Virus record (IMG/VR): IMGVR_UViG_3300044535_002275
Coordinates: 95,511-159,510 of that record
Source: a virus
Direction: 5' to 3' (one strand)
Length of the DNA stretch: 64,000 nt
The position numbers and the translations under genes were made by a program. The number at the start of each line of letters is the position of its first letter. Within the stretch, counting starts at the first letter, position 1. Under the pieces are notes generated by a model, which had not been told where the DNA came from, searched no databases, and worked only from the letters and a program-made list of their open reading frames with translations. Below, in pieces: positions 6,647 to 13,369 of the stretch.

Positions 6647-6720
6647 TGGCAGGCCCACAAGGGTTCGAACCTTGACTGACAGAATCAAAATCTGTAGTGC
6701 TACCATTACACTATGGACCA
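6647..6720 (-). tRNA. tRNA-Gln (TTG)
   Basis: Anticodon arm ACAGA-TTTTGAT-TCTGT; acceptor TGGTCCA/TGGGCCT with a T1-T72 mismatch (Gln tRNAs usually have a weak U1-A72); discriminator G and encoded CCA. Confidence 0.92.
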
Positions 6721-6726
6721 ACAAAA

Positions 6727-6801
6727 TGGCTCCCCAGGGTGGTTACGATCCACCGACCAAATGATTAACAGTCATCTACTCTACCGCTGAGCTACTGGGG
6801 A
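6727..6801 (-). tRNA. tRNA-Asn (GTT) with unusual T-loop
   Basis: Acceptor TCCCCAG/CTGGGGA, anticodon arm GATGA-CTGTTAA-TCATT, T-arm GGTGG-ATCGTAA-CCACC with A54/T58 swap, discriminator G and encoded CCA. Confidence 0.9.
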
Positions 6802-6822
6802 ATAAAACTTTACTATAACTCT

Positions 6823-6851
6823 ATTATAACTAAAACTGCATTACCGGTCAA
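6823..6851 (-). promoter_or_regulatory. sigma70-type promoter
   Basis: TTGACC (6851-6846), 17-nt spacer, TATAAT (6828-6823). It drives tRNA-Asn and tRNA-Gln. Confidence 0.75.
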
Positions 6852-6852
6852 C

Positions 6853-7320
6853 CTACCGATAGTACTGATTGACATGCTGTTGTATTTTATCGTGGCTGAT
6901 TTTGTAGTGACCATGTCCGGGACTGCGTTGCCCACGCCCAGAAGCATCAAACCAGTTATCGTACGGAATTCCGAATCGATCAAAATTGACATCAACTGAA
7001 TGATAAGCTCCTACAGTTATTGCATACACCGGTTTGACAGTGACCTGCTTTAATACTTGCTTCACTGCAACAGCGCCGGCACTAAAACCATACAGCTCAT
7101 ATGGTTGATTTAACTGTTGAACAAAATCAACTGCCGCAGCAGATTCCTGCCAGTTGTACACCAGTGAACAGGCTGATTTTTGTTCAGCGTACTGATCAAA
7201 TGCTGCTTGATCAAACACACCGCCGGCACCACGGAATCCAACAACATACAGATTGCAGTCTACATCGGGTGTGACAGCCGGAGTAAAAAACCATAAAAAC
7301 ACAGTGAGAAAAATATCCAT
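6853..7320 (-). CDS. Exported alpha/beta-hydrolase-like protein
   Basis: 155 aa with a signal-peptide-like start (MDIFLTVFLWFFTPAVTPDV). It has a nucleophile-elbow motif YGFSAGA (GxSxG) at about residue 97, preceded by a strand, and conserved aromatic/His residues at the C-terminus (RSPGHGHYKIS). This is short for an alpha/beta hydrolase, so only a core fold would be present. It stands among tRNAs as a single gene. Substrate unknown. Confidence 0.6.
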   Translation of the reverse strand: MDIFLTVFLWFFTPAVTPDVDCNLYVVGFRGAGGVFDQAAFDQYAEQKSACSLVYNWQESAAAVDFVQQLNQPYELYGFSAGAVAVKQVLKQVTVKPVYAITVGAYHSVDVNFDRFGIPYDNWFDASGRGQRSPGHGHYKISHDKIQQHVNQYYR

Positions 7321-7333
7321 GTGTTATTTAACT

Positions 7334-7410
7334 TGGCCGGTCCTGAGAGACTCGAACTCCCAACCTCCAGTTTCGAAGACTGGCACTCTATCCAATTGAG
7401 TTAAGGACCG
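7334..7410 (-). tRNA. tRNA-Arg (TCG)
   Basis: Acceptor CGGTCCT/AGGACCG, anticodon arm CCAGT-CTTCGAA-ACTGG, discriminator G and encoded CCA. Confidence 0.95.
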
Positions 7411-7415
7411 TGTTG

Positions 7416-7510
7416 TGGTAGTAGCGTAGAGATTCGAACTCTATCGTTGCAGCCCATCTGACCGCTCTCCCAGGTTTATAAAACCCGGCCGCATACCAAT
7501 GCTCGCTACC
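7416..7510 (-). tRNA. Atypical class II tRNA, apparent anticodon TAT
   Basis: 95 nt with acceptor GGTAGCG/CGCTACT, discriminator A, encoded CCA and a normal T-arm. The anticodon arm CGGGT-TTTATAA-ACCTG gives TAT (Ile, AUA). A long variable arm (GCGGTC-AGATG-GGCTGC) is class II (Leu/Ser/Tyr) architecture, and position 8 is A, not T. The short D-arm contains TTGGTA. It could be a Leu-type tRNA with altered anticodon. Identity unresolved. Confidence 0.7.
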
Positions 7511-7528
7511 GTTAATTAAATTGTGTTA

Positions 7529-7606
7529 TGGAGGACAGGGTCGGATTCAAACCGACGGTTGTAGAGATTTGCAGTCACTTGCCTTGGATCACTCGGCCAC
7601 CTGTCC
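7529..7606 (-). tRNA. tRNA-Cys (GCA)
   Basis: Acceptor GGACAGG/CCTGTCC, anticodon loop CTGCAAA with GCA, discriminator U73 (the Cys identity base) and encoded CCA. Confidence 0.92.
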
Positions 7607-7611
7607 ATATT

Positions 7612-7685
7612 TGGTGCTCCCAACAAGAATTGAACTTGTGATTCAGTCTTACCAAGACTGTGGTATACCACTTACCTATAGGAGC
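7612..7685 (-). tRNA. tRNA-Thr (GGT)
   Basis: Acceptor GCTCCTA/TGGGAGC, anticodon arm CAGTC-TTGGTAA-GACTG, discriminator A and encoded CCA. Confidence 0.93.
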
Positions 7686-7734
7686 AAGAAAACCAAGGCG
7701 TACATTTCTGCAGAGGCCCTGGCCGTGTTTACTG

Positions 7735-8217
7735 CTATGCTGCTTGTTGCTGATTTAAAATTTCTTTTAAACGATCAGCACAGTAGGATGCAGCAAATGC
7801 CTGTGGTTTGACACGGGGAACTACATTACACATGCCACGTATGTAACCAATGGCTTCATTGACCACACAGCTGGATCCGTGCATTTCGTTGGGATTAATA
7901 TCTAGGTGTACTTCTACTAGACGATCTTCTAGTACCTCATTTAATTTTAAATAAAGTTCAGCAATCTTGTACACTTCGTTCATAAGTCGCATGCGTGGCT
8001 TGTCTTTCTTTTGATCCCAGTCACGTTCACGTTGTACTTCTCCAAAAATCTTACATCCGTTATTGCCATTGATATGCACCACAATGGCTAGGGTGTAATC
8101 AGCATACCAAGCACCGTTCAGTTGGAATCGTTCGCTGTCGCCACCGATGTAGATACGGGTAGCAGGACCTTGCGCAAGAACAAATTCCTTTACTTCTTCT
8201 ATATTGATACTGCGCAT
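7735..8217 (-). CDS. YkuK-like RNase H-fold protein
   Basis: 160 aa. The IYIGGDSERF start strand with an acidic residue, the YADYTLAIVVHING strands, and a later VEVHLDINPN strand fit the YkuK/DUF458 RNase H-like family common in T4-like phages. Activity is not proven for this family; a nuclease is possible. ATG preceded by weak AAAGGTG. It is an isolated gene within the tRNA cluster. Confidence 0.75.
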   Translation of the reverse strand: MRSINIEEVKEFVLAQGPATRIYIGGDSERFQLNGAWYADYTLAIVVHINGNNGCKIFGEVQRERDWDQKKDKPRMRLMNEVYKIAELYLKLNEVLEDRLVEVHLDINPNEMHGSSCVVNEAIGYIRGMCNVVPRVKPQAFAASYCADRLKEILNQQQAA

Positions 8218-8243
8218 GTAACACCTTTGTGGTTAAACTAATT

Positions 8244-8319
<76 letters not shown>

Positions 8320-8326
8320 ATAAACT

Positions 8327-8402
8327 TGGAGCGGCTAACCGGGTTCGAACCGATGACGTCTTGCTTGGCAAGCAAGTACTCTACCAACTGAGCTACAGCC
8401 GC
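8327..8402 (-). tRNA. tRNA-Gly (GCC)
   Basis: Acceptor GCGGCTG/TAGCCGC, anticodon arm CTTGC-TTGCCAA-GCAAG, discriminator T and encoded CCA. Confidence 0.95.
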
Positions 8403-8445
8403 ATTAAATTATTTTACTACATAGCTGTGTATATAGTAACAAACT

Positions 8446-8519
8446 TGGTGGACCGTGAGAGAATCGAACTCTCAACTCCGGCTTGCAAAGCCAGTGTTAT
8501 CCCATTTAACTAACAGCCC
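8446..8519 (-). tRNA. tRNA-Ala (TGC)
   Basis: Acceptor GGGCTGT/ACGGTCC includes the G3-U70 pair that defines Ala. Anticodon arm CTGGC-TTTGCAA-GCCGG, discriminator A and encoded CCA. Confidence 0.96.
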
Positions 8520-8525
8520 ATAACT

Positions 8526-8601
8526 TGGTCTGAGTACAAGGATTTGAACCTTGGACGCCTGGTCCCAAACCAGGTATGTTACCAGACTACACTATACTCA
8601 G
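8526..8601 (-). tRNA. tRNA-Pro (TGG)
   Basis: Acceptor CTGAGTA/TACTCAG, anticodon arm CCTGG-TTTGGGA-CCAGG, discriminator A and encoded CCA. Confidence 0.95.
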
Positions 8602-8609
8602 ATACGACT

Positions 8610-8683
8610 TGGTTCTCACGAGAAGAATTGAACTTCTGTCTATCGGTTATCAGCCGATTGCTCTACCATTGAGCTACATGAGA
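8610..8683 (-). tRNA. tRNA-Ile (GAT)
   Basis: Acceptor TCTCATG/CGTGAGA, anticodon arm ATCGG-CTGATAA-CCGAT, discriminator A and encoded CCA. Confidence 0.95.
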
Positions 8684-8692
8684 ATAACTTTC

Positions 8693-8732
8693 AATTTATA
8701 AAGCACACTGACCTCAATGCGCTTTATAAATT
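8693..8732 (-). repeat. 18-bp hairpin directly upstream of tRNA-Ile
   Basis: The minus strand folds as an 18-bp stem (arms 8732-8715 and 8710-8693) around loop AGGT. The two non-Watson-Crick positions are G-U on minus and A-C on plus, so the RNA is minus-encoded. It contains GTCAGTGTGCTT, shared with 459-640. A second hairpin, GCACAGG-GAAGG-CCTGTGC, precedes it at about 8733-8751. Possible processing signal or stable RNA. Confidence 0.5.
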
Positions 8733-8754
8733 GCACAGGCCTTCCCTGTGCTGC

Positions 8755-8847
8755 CTATTTTACTTTCGTTGTTACCGCCAACGATTTCATCCAGGACTCC
8801 GCCCATTCGAACATGTTTAGCGTGGGCTCTGGGTTCTCGTTACCCAT
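8755..8847 (-). CDS. Possible 30-aa peptide gene
   Basis: ATG at 8847 starts MGNENPEPTLNMFEWAESWM and ends TTKVK. It has a plausible acidic/amphipathic composition but only a weak GTGGA site, and it lies just after the terminator at 8866-8893. The same frame stays open upstream to 9000 through the terminator hairpin, which I regard as non-coding. Confidence 0.3.
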   Translation of the reverse strand: MGNENPEPTLNMFEWAESWMKSLAVTTKVK

Positions 8848-8865
8848 TCCACGTACTACAAAAGC

Positions 8866-8893
8866 AAAAACCCCAGGGTTTTTAATCCTGGGG
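8866..8893 (-). terminator. Rho-independent terminator / possible attenuator
   Basis: The minus strand forms CCCCAGG...CCTGGGG followed by TTTTT. Just upstream, an alternative 13-bp stem GGGGTCTTGGTTA/TAACCAAGACCCC (8889-8943), with inner ATATAC/GTATAT, shares the CCCC/GGGG block. The two hairpins are therefore mutually exclusive at their base, as in attenuators. Confidence 0.65.
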
Positions 8894-8927
8894 TCTTGGT
8901 TAAGAATATACGGACTGTGTATATGGT

Positions 8928-9068
8928 CTAACCAAGACCCCCTGATGGCTCGCGATCGCTTGTAATCATCTCGACGGTTGCAAACCCGCAATTTGACCAA
9001 TAGGCTACTGTGCCTAGTTTGGGCTGTTGCGATATCTGCACGAAGTGATTAAGAGTGTTTATTTTCAT
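8928..9068 (-). CDS. Possible 46-aa leaderless small protein
   Basis: ATG at 9068 lies only about 10 nt downstream of the -10 box of a strong promoter and has no Shine-Dalgarno. The product starts MKINTLNHFVQISQQP and stops inside the upstream arm of the attenuator-like hairpin. It may be a leaderless mRNA or a chance ORF in an ncRNA of about 200 nt that ends at 8866. No family recognised. Confidence 0.35.
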   Translation of the reverse strand: MKINTLNHFVQISQQPKLGTVAYWSNCGFATVEMITSDREPSGGLG

Positions 9069-9077
9069 ATTAAAGTA

Positions 9078-9106
9078 ATTGTACGTGTTTATTTATACCT
9101 TGTCAA
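9078..9106 (-). promoter_or_regulatory. sigma70-type promoter with embedded late-promoter core
   Basis: TTGACA (9106-9101), 17-nt spacer, TACAAT (9083-9078). The spacer contains an exact TATAAATA (9097-9090). Transcription would start near 9071 and run to the terminator at 8866. Confidence 0.75.
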
Positions 9107-9115
9107 CCAGTAATC

Positions 9116-9394
9116 CTACTTAGTCTGTTCAAATATTTTGCTGTATTTTCTCAATTTTTCTTCCTTGCGGAGCCAAGCACGTTGCAAACCTTCTTCGGAT
9201 ACTACACCGTCTTCGTGCAACAGTTCGATCATAAACATAACATCACCTATTTCCTGCTCTAAATGATCGCGGTGTAAGCGACCATCTGGGTGGCGGCTGT
9301 CAATACCAAATCTTCGGCACTTGCTGACTTCCTGTATCACTTCAGCACATTCCTCCTGAAGTATGTCTAAAATTTCTTGTATACGTTTATTCAT
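9116..9394 (-). CDS. MazG-like nucleotide pyrophosphohydrolase
   Basis: 92 aa. It shows the all-alpha NTP-PPase pattern: EECAEVIQEVSKCRRFG (ExxE) and HLEQEIGDVMFMIELL (ExxD). MazG-like enzymes hydrolyse (d)NTPs or ppGpp-like nucleotides, and phages use them to adjust nucleotide pools or starvation signals. A second, longer MazG-like gene is at 16366-16734. Substrate not deducible. Confidence 0.85.
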   Translation of the reverse strand: MNKRIQEILDILQEECAEVIQEVSKCRRFGIDSRHPDGRLHRDHLEQEIGDVMFMIELLHEDGVVSEEGLQRAWLRKEEKLRKYSKIFEQTK

Positions 9395-9432
9395 TTTTTA
9401 TAATTTAAAAATTTTTCAATATTGCAGTAGCA

Positions 9433-9990
9433 TTATTTGCACATAAACCATGTGGGTTGCTTGCTGGCCCAATTATCGCCTGGTGCACAGTCGATAACAT
9501 AAATGTCTCGTTGCTTACGTTCGGCAAAGATGTTTAAATTCTCAACCACTAGTGGCCAAGCAGTTTGATTATAATCATCACCGCTGAATATACCACCGGG
9601 TTTTACTTTAGGCCACCAATCGTCAAAAGTCTGACCGTTTTCTTGTCCAGTATGTGCAAAGCCATCAATGTAAATCCAGTCAAAATAATTGTTCTCGAAC
9701 ACATTAACAACTTCGCTAAATTTCATCTTGATTATAGATGATCTATTTCTAAAAGGTATCAAATTTTGCATTGCGGCTTGGTAACGGCCGTCGTCTGGAT
9801 CAAACATGTCTACAGTATAAAGATATTCTAAATCAGAATTTTCTAACACTTGCCGAGAAAAATCTCCCCCTGCTGTGCCCAATTCAATTCCTATACCTTG
9901 AGACTTCACCAGTTTAACAACATCGTGACGAGAACCAAATTTGTGAACAACTCCGTTCAATTCAAATTCTTTTACTGTGTGTATTTTCAT
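9433..9990 (-). CDS. Class I SAM-dependent methyltransferase-like protein
   Basis: 185 aa. It carries a Rossmann-type SAM-binding motif GIELGTAGGDFS (about residues 33-44), an acidic strand TVDMFDPDD, and DWIYIDGFAHTG followed by KVKPGGIFSGDDY. This is typical of the Methyltransf_24 group often found with glycan or polysaccharide genes. Acceptor unknown. It stands alone between the MazG-like gene and tRNA-Leu. Confidence 0.8.
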   Translation of the reverse strand: MKIHTVKEFELNGVVHKFGSRHDVVKLVKSQGIGIELGTAGGDFSRQVLENSDLEYLYTVDMFDPDDGRYQAAMQNLIPFRNRSSIIKMKFSEVVNVFENNYFDWIYIDGFAHTGQENGQTFDDWWPKVKPGGIFSGDDYNQTAWPLVVENLNIFAERKQRDIYVIDCAPGDNWASKQPTWFMCK

Positions 9991-10011
9991 AAGATTCTTA
10001 TTTTAGAAATA

Positions 10012-10096
10012 TGGTGCGACGGGCCGGAATCGAACCGGCATGCTGTTAAGCGAGAGATTTTAAGTCTCTTGTGTCTACCTATTTCACCACCATCGC
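10012..10096 (-). tRNA. tRNA-Leu (TAA)
   Basis: Class II. Acceptor GCGATGG/CCGTCGC, anticodon arm AGAGA-CTTAAAA-TCTCT, discriminator A and encoded CCA. Confidence 0.95.
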
Positions 10097-10107
10097 ATTT
10101 TACTTTC

Positions 10108-10182
10108 TGGCCCGGCGTACAGGAATCGAACCCATATTCAGCGGGTAGAAGCCGCTTGTATTATCCATTATACTAACGCCAG
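10108..10182 (-). tRNA. tRNA-Arg (TCT)
   Basis: Acceptor CTGGCGT/ACGCCGG, anticodon arm AGCGG-CTTCTAC-CCGCT, discriminator G and encoded CCA. Confidence 0.94.
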
Positions 10183-10185
10183 TAT

Positions 10186-10262
10186 TGGTGCCCCCGGAGG
10201 GATTTGAACCCCCGACCAATCGATTATGAGTCGACTGCTACTGACCACTGAGCTACAGGGGC
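10186..10262 (-). tRNA. tRNA-Met (CAT), elongator or Ile2
   Basis: Acceptor GCCCCTG/CGGGGGC, anticodon arm GTCGA-CTCATAA-TCGAT, discriminator A and encoded CCA. It is the third CAT tRNA of the window. Since 5810-5885 looks Ile2-like, this one is more probably elongator Met, but its TTGGTCG variable region is also Ile2-like. Confidence 0.88.
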
Positions 10263-10275
10263 GGAACTCTATTTA

Positions 10276-10455
10276 TTATACCGGAAACACAGAACGGATC
10301 TGCACTTCGGTATTGTCACGCTCAAACATGGCTTTGATTTGCTTTTCAGCATAGTATCGCCCACCATCGCAAGTCACTGCCTGAGATCCTTCTGTTAATA
10401 CTTCACCGCTGTTTTTACGATAAACAACATAATTGACATTAAATGTTTGGGACAC
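10276..10455 (-). CDS. Small conserved-looking protein, 59 aa (GTG start)
   Basis: GTG at 10455 is preceded by AAGGAAAC. The product starts MSQTFNVNYVVYRKNSGEV and continues with QAVTCDGGRYYAEKQIKAMF, ending SVFPV. It has an alpha/beta pattern and no recognised family. It is transcribed from the promoter at 10508-10536 toward tRNA-Met, Arg and Leu, so it would share their transcript. Confidence 0.7.
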   Translation of the reverse strand: MSQTFNVNYVVYRKNSGEVLTEGSQAVTCDGGRYYAEKQIKAMFERDNTEVQIRSVFPV

Positions 10456-10507
10456 GATGTTTCCTTGATGTTTAATTACTGTTGATGTTGTCTACTACTG
10501 AAATACA

Positions 10508-10536
10508 ATTGTAGTGCAATTGGTTTTACTGGTCAA
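10508..10536 (-). promoter_or_regulatory. sigma70-type promoter
   Basis: TTGACC (10536-10531), 17-nt spacer, TACAAT (10513-10508), overlapping the end of the upstream 291-aa gene. Confidence 0.7.
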
Positions 10537-11401
10537 CTGGTTGTTTTAATCCGCGCCACCGATCCACTGCAGAATTACAGTTGATCCACCGTTCACCGTC
10601 CCAGCGTACAAATTCCACAGTGTCGTTGATGCTGCATTCGTACACACCCAAGTGTACCGGGTCACATGTTCCCGGCAACCACTCGGTGCGATCGTCTTGG
10701 TCTATCACACGTTGCGCCCAAGTTTCTTCACCTTCTAACACATCCACTGCGTCGCTGCCCACACGGTAGATTTCGTAGTTGGCAGATTTACCACGTGTGT
10801 CGTAAGCGTCGGCGCCGTCTAGATCTTCCCCGGCATACGAAACACTGTCCACAATGGGCCAACTGTTGTACACACTGTATCTGATCTGCAATTGAGCAGG
10901 ATCCCACGGTTGTGTCAGTTCAAATTCGGCACTGAAAAAGCAGCCTTTATCCACACTCTGTCCCACAAATACACAAGTACCAGACTCGAAATCATCCAAT
11001 TCGATATTTTCGAATTCTTCTAATTTGACGCCGTGGTTTTCCAAGTTCTCATGATCCAGTGTGGTGGAAAACAAAGTTTCCCCAGTCGATTGATCCTCTA
11101 CTGTGATCCAGCACAACCCACTCAACTCTATACCGTTGTTGTGCGCAATATCGTCGCAGTCGTGCCAGGCACCTCGAGCAAACGGTTGGTACTTTTCTGG
11201 CACTGTCTCTGTTTCGTTGTCACTCCAGTCTGTGGCATATTCTTCCAGGTCGTCACAGCGATCTTGCCAGTATTCGTACACTGACTGAGACACACGACCC
11301 ATCACAATTTCACCGCCATAGCCGTGTAAAGTAATACAGATCTGTCTAGGTGTAAACTGCAATACCTTAATCAATTGATCTTGTTCTTGTGCCTTGGACA
11401 T
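10526..11401 (-). CDS. Hypothetical acidic protein, 291 aa
   Basis: Highly acidic and rich in Asp, Glu and Trp. It starts MSKAQEQDQLIKVLQFTPRQ and contains ITLHGYGGEIVMGRVS, a central SGLCWITVEDQ strand region, and a C-terminal FVRWDGERWINC. No enzyme motif recognised. Such acidic proteins in early regions can be DNA mimics or host-factor binders, but nothing here proves that. Start by ATG 3 nt after the next gene's stop. Confidence 0.65.
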   Translation of the reverse strand: MSKAQEQDQLIKVLQFTPRQICITLHGYGGEIVMGRVSQSVYEYWQDRCDDLEEYATDWSDNETETVPEKYQPFARGAWHDCDDIAHNNGIELSGLCWITVEDQSTGETLFSTTLDHENLENHGVKLEEFENIELDDFESGTCVFVGQSVDKGCFFSAEFELTQPWDPAQLQIRYSVYNSWPIVDSVSYAGEDLDGADAYDTRGKSANYEIYRVGSDAVDVLEGEETWAQRVIDQDDRTEWLPGTCDPVHLGVYECSINDTVEFVRWDGERWINCNSAVDRWRGLKQPVDQ

Positions 11402-11403
11402 GC

Positions 11404-11664
11404 CTAGTCCTTTTTAAGGTTGCGCATGATCTGATTCTGTTCCATTTCGTATACAGCACGACTAAAGCGATACCAAGCGATACCAGCATCAACTAAGGAC
11501 ATTGACACCCCGGTAATTAGCACATAAAAAGGCCAAGACCCAGGGCATCCGCTGACTAGCATGATTACAGCTAAGATTACAGTCACAAATCCCCAAAAGC
11601 TCAAGCTCTTGTGACAATCTCGAAACTGCCAACGAATGAAACTCATATTTGTTTGTTTTTCCAT
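11404..11664 (-). CDS. Small membrane protein, 86 aa
   Basis: Two hydrophobic segments (about residues 24-42 and 46-62) separated by GCPGSWP, with a charged C-terminus (SRAVYEMEQNQIMRNLKKD). The ATG at 11664 overlaps the stop of the upstream gene (TAATG), giving coupling. Function unknown; an inner-membrane protein made early in infection. Confidence 0.65.
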   Translation of the reverse strand: MEKQTNMSFIRWQFRDCHKSLSFWGFVTVILAVIMLVSGCPGSWPFYVLITGVSMSLVDAGIAWYRFSRAVYEMEQNQIMRNLKKD

Positions 11665-11852
11665 TATTCAACTCCAAAGTGTTGTTTAAGATATGCTACA
11701 TTGTCGCCCTGCTGTCTGGCAACATCAACGCACTCCTGTACAATGCGCTGTCCAAAACTGGCTAATTGTGCAGTATTAACTTCAGGATAGATACTGCCGC
11801 CGGCTTCTAATGCAATACGATGCAGCACTTCTGTTAAATGACGATCACGCAT
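11664..11852 (-). CDS. Conserved phage hypothetical protein, 62 aa
   Basis: Starts MRDRHLTEVLHRIALEAGG and contains FGQRIVQECVDVARQQGD, a short helical motif seen in many T4-like phage small proteins. First gene after the promoter at 11884-11912. No biochemical role known to me. Confidence 0.7.
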   Translation of the reverse strand: MRDRHLTEVLHRIALEAGGSIYPEVNTAQLASFGQRIVQECVDVARQQGDNVAYLKQHFGVE

Positions 11853-11883
11853 ATTGATCTCCTGATTTCTAATTTACACTACA

Positions 11884-11912
11884 ATTATACTGGATATTTT
11901 CTTATTTGTCAA
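11884..11912 (-). promoter_or_regulatory. sigma70-type promoter
   Basis: TTGACA (11912-11907), 17-nt spacer, TATAAT (11889-11884), 32 nt upstream of the 62-aa gene. It lies between the mini-gene array and the next operon. Confidence 0.8.
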
Positions 11913-11938
11913 GCAATTGCTGTAGCAAAAATGCAACA

Positions 11939-12271
11939 CTAACGCCAAGTTCTGTGACGTTCAGCAATCCATTCGTGTCCGTCGTATTCTTGTATAATCC
12001 AGTCAACATCAGCCGGTATTTCTATTATTTTAAGTTGAGAAAAATTATCTTCAGCACGTTCTCCCCATTCTTCAACTAATCGAACCAAATAAGGATCGTC
12101 ACGGTCGATGTCTTGATCAGTGAATTCGTCGTCGTCAATGCAGGCCATGCGTTTGTATTCTTCCAAGGCAGATTCGCTGAGACCGTACCCGCCAAAACAA
12201 TCATTGATGACTATTTTGCGAATTCCCATAAGCTGCTGAATTAATCGATCTTTTTCTTCGGAGGTTGCCAT
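11939..12271 (-). CDS. Conserved phage hypothetical protein, 110 aa
   Basis: Starts MATSEEKDRLIQQLMG (an ATG two codons up is possible). It contains IVINDCFGGYGLSESALEEY, a recognisable motif of a small phage family of unknown function. The C-terminus IIQEYDGHEWIAERHRTW ends in Trp-Arg. The start lies inside the last array gene (31-nt overlap), so it is translationally coupled to the array. Confidence 0.7.
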   Translation of the reverse strand: MATSEEKDRLIQQLMGIRKIVINDCFGGYGLSESALEEYKRMACIDDDEFTDQDIDRDDPYLVRLVEEWGERAEDNFSQLKIIEIPADVDWIIQEYDGHEWIAERHRTWR

Positions 12272-12435
12272 TGACATGCAAATAAAAAACTATCGCTTTT
12301 ACGTTTAAAAACAAACGTAGTCGAGTCTGTGCTGAATTTAACACTCCATTCGCCAGATCTCAAATTCTGCCGGCACCAATCCATCATGGAGTCAATTTCA
12401 TTATTGCTGTAGAGATCAAATGATATTTCTGTCAT
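12241..12435 (-). CDS. Array mini-gene 10 (extended C-terminus)
   Basis: 64 aa, the last of ten tandem small genes. It starts MTEISFDLYSNNE in an ATGA overlap and contains MDWCRQNLRSGEWSVKF. It ends SFLFACQWQPPKKKID: the usual LRWS-stop has become CQWQ and translation continues for nine residues into the next gene. SD and start of the downstream gene overlap it. Confidence 0.75.
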   Translation of the reverse strand: MTEISFDLYSNNEIDSMMDWCRQNLRSGEWSVKFSTDSTTFVFKRKSDSFLFACQWQPPKKKID

Positions 12436-12653
12436 GACCATTTTAATAAAAAAGCAATGTATTCAGGTTCTAACATGTATACTTCTCCGGCTTGAGTACT
12501 TGCCATTACATATACATTTATGCCGTACCATTCAGCCATCCAAAGTTTAAATTGTTGACTGCCGACAGCAGCACTGGGGTCAATATGATTTTGCATACGA
12601 CTGACTATGTCGTGCCAAAATTTGGGATACTGTTTGAGATTTACTCGTTTCAT
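12432..12653 (-). CDS. Array mini-gene 9
   Basis: 73 aa, starting MKRVNLKQYPKFWHDIV and ending EPEYIAFLLKWS. It overlaps its neighbours on both sides by ATGA. It shares with the other array members a first strand, a helix with Trp/His, and the hydrophobic final strand with LKW. Function unknown. Confidence 0.8.
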   Translation of the reverse strand: MKRVNLKQYPKFWHDIVSRMQNHIDPSAAVGSQQFKLWMAEWYGINVYVMASTQAGEVYMLEPEYIAFLLKWS

Positions 12654-12904
12654 GACCACCGTAAAATAAACATTAGCAGCAATTCTTGATTGTCAAAACC
12701 CACAGTCATGCCCATTTGAACAGCACCGGGATGGTCAGCACACCACGCATCTAACGCATCGGCATGATCTGTCCAGAAATAGATGTCGGTTAGTACTATC
12801 AAATGCGACACTGCATTGTCGTGCGCTATTGCAGATTCTACCACTATAAATCTTTGTTTTTTCCACTCAGAAAAAATGTCTTCTTGATATTGATTAATTG
12901 TCAT
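12650..12904 (-). CDS. Array mini-gene 8
   Basis: 84 aa, starting MTINQYQEDIFSEWKKQRF, with a mid strand HLIVLTDIYFW and the end DNQELLLMFILRWS. The ATG at 12904 overlaps the upstream gene by 11 nt, and a GTG at 12919 is an alternative start. Its final codons, CGG TGG TCA TGA, supply the next start. Confidence 0.75.
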   Translation of the reverse strand: MTINQYQEDIFSEWKKQRFIVVESAIAHDNAVSHLIVLTDIYFWTDHADALDAWCADHPGAVQMGMTVGFDNQELLLMFILRWS

Positions 12905-13175
12905 CCTGTATATATTCACTGTACTTTAACATAAAAAATGTTTTCTTTGCACTGTTGTACCAGTCCAAGTAAACACAACCTCGATAGTAGCCGAGATTGT
13001 CACGATTTTGAATCCAGTGAGCATGACGTCTAACAGTAAAGCCCAGTTCTCGTTGCATGACCGAGCGCATGATGATGTGGCTGGGAGGATAGTCGCGTAC
13101 CAAGCGTTCGCGAAGACGATTCCATTGTCCTGGGGTCAACTCAGTAGACTCTAACTCCAGCGAAGCTGAAACCAT
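12894..13175 (-). CDS. Array mini-gene 7 (extended C-terminus)
   Basis: 93 aa, the largest array member. It contains QWNRLRERLVRDYPPSH, HWIQNRDNLGYYRGCVYLDW and FFMLKYS, then a seven-residue extension EYIQDDN. It starts inside the previous gene (25-nt overlap) rather than at an ATGA, so this junction has drifted. A TTG further down is an alternative start. Confidence 0.7.
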   Translation of the reverse strand: MVSASLELESTELTPGQWNRLRERLVRDYPPSHIIMRSVMQRELGFTVRRHAHWIQNRDNLGYYRGCVYLDWYNSAKKTFFMLKYSEYIQDDN

Positions 13176-13369
13176 TCTGCGTCCTCGACTGTTTTAAATT
13201 CCCACCGCCAACTGCTGTTGCGGTACGCAATGCCAGTAGAATCTAACCATTGATTTATTTCGTTTTGTAATCGCCTGCCGCGCCACCAATGGTCAACATC
13301 AGCCTGAACCACATTGACCACACAAGGCCATTCGTCTGGTGCCTCTAACACTGTCATGACGAATTTCAT
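13151..13369 (-). CDS. Array mini-gene 6
   Basis: 72 aa, starting MKFVMTVLEAPDEWPCVV, with HWWRGRRLQNEINQWL and the end FKTVEDAEWFQLRWS. ATGA overlap with the upstream member; it stops at TAG, unlike the TGA of most members. The DAxxFxLRW ending is the clearest form of the family motif. Confidence 0.8.
   Translation of the reverse strand: MKFVMTVLEAPDEWPCVVNVVQADVDHWWRGRRLQNEINQWLDSTGIAYRNSSWRWEFKTVEDAEWFQLRWS

Noticed and set aside
8716-8732. TATAAATT inside the hairpin as a late promoter
   Set aside because: The AT stretch is part of an 18-bp stem with G-U signs of RNA function; last base differs from the TATAAATA consensus.
8755-9000. 81-aa ORF read as one gene
   Set aside because: It passes through the terminator hairpin and the overlapping stem; only the 30-aa end after the terminator is kept, at low confidence.
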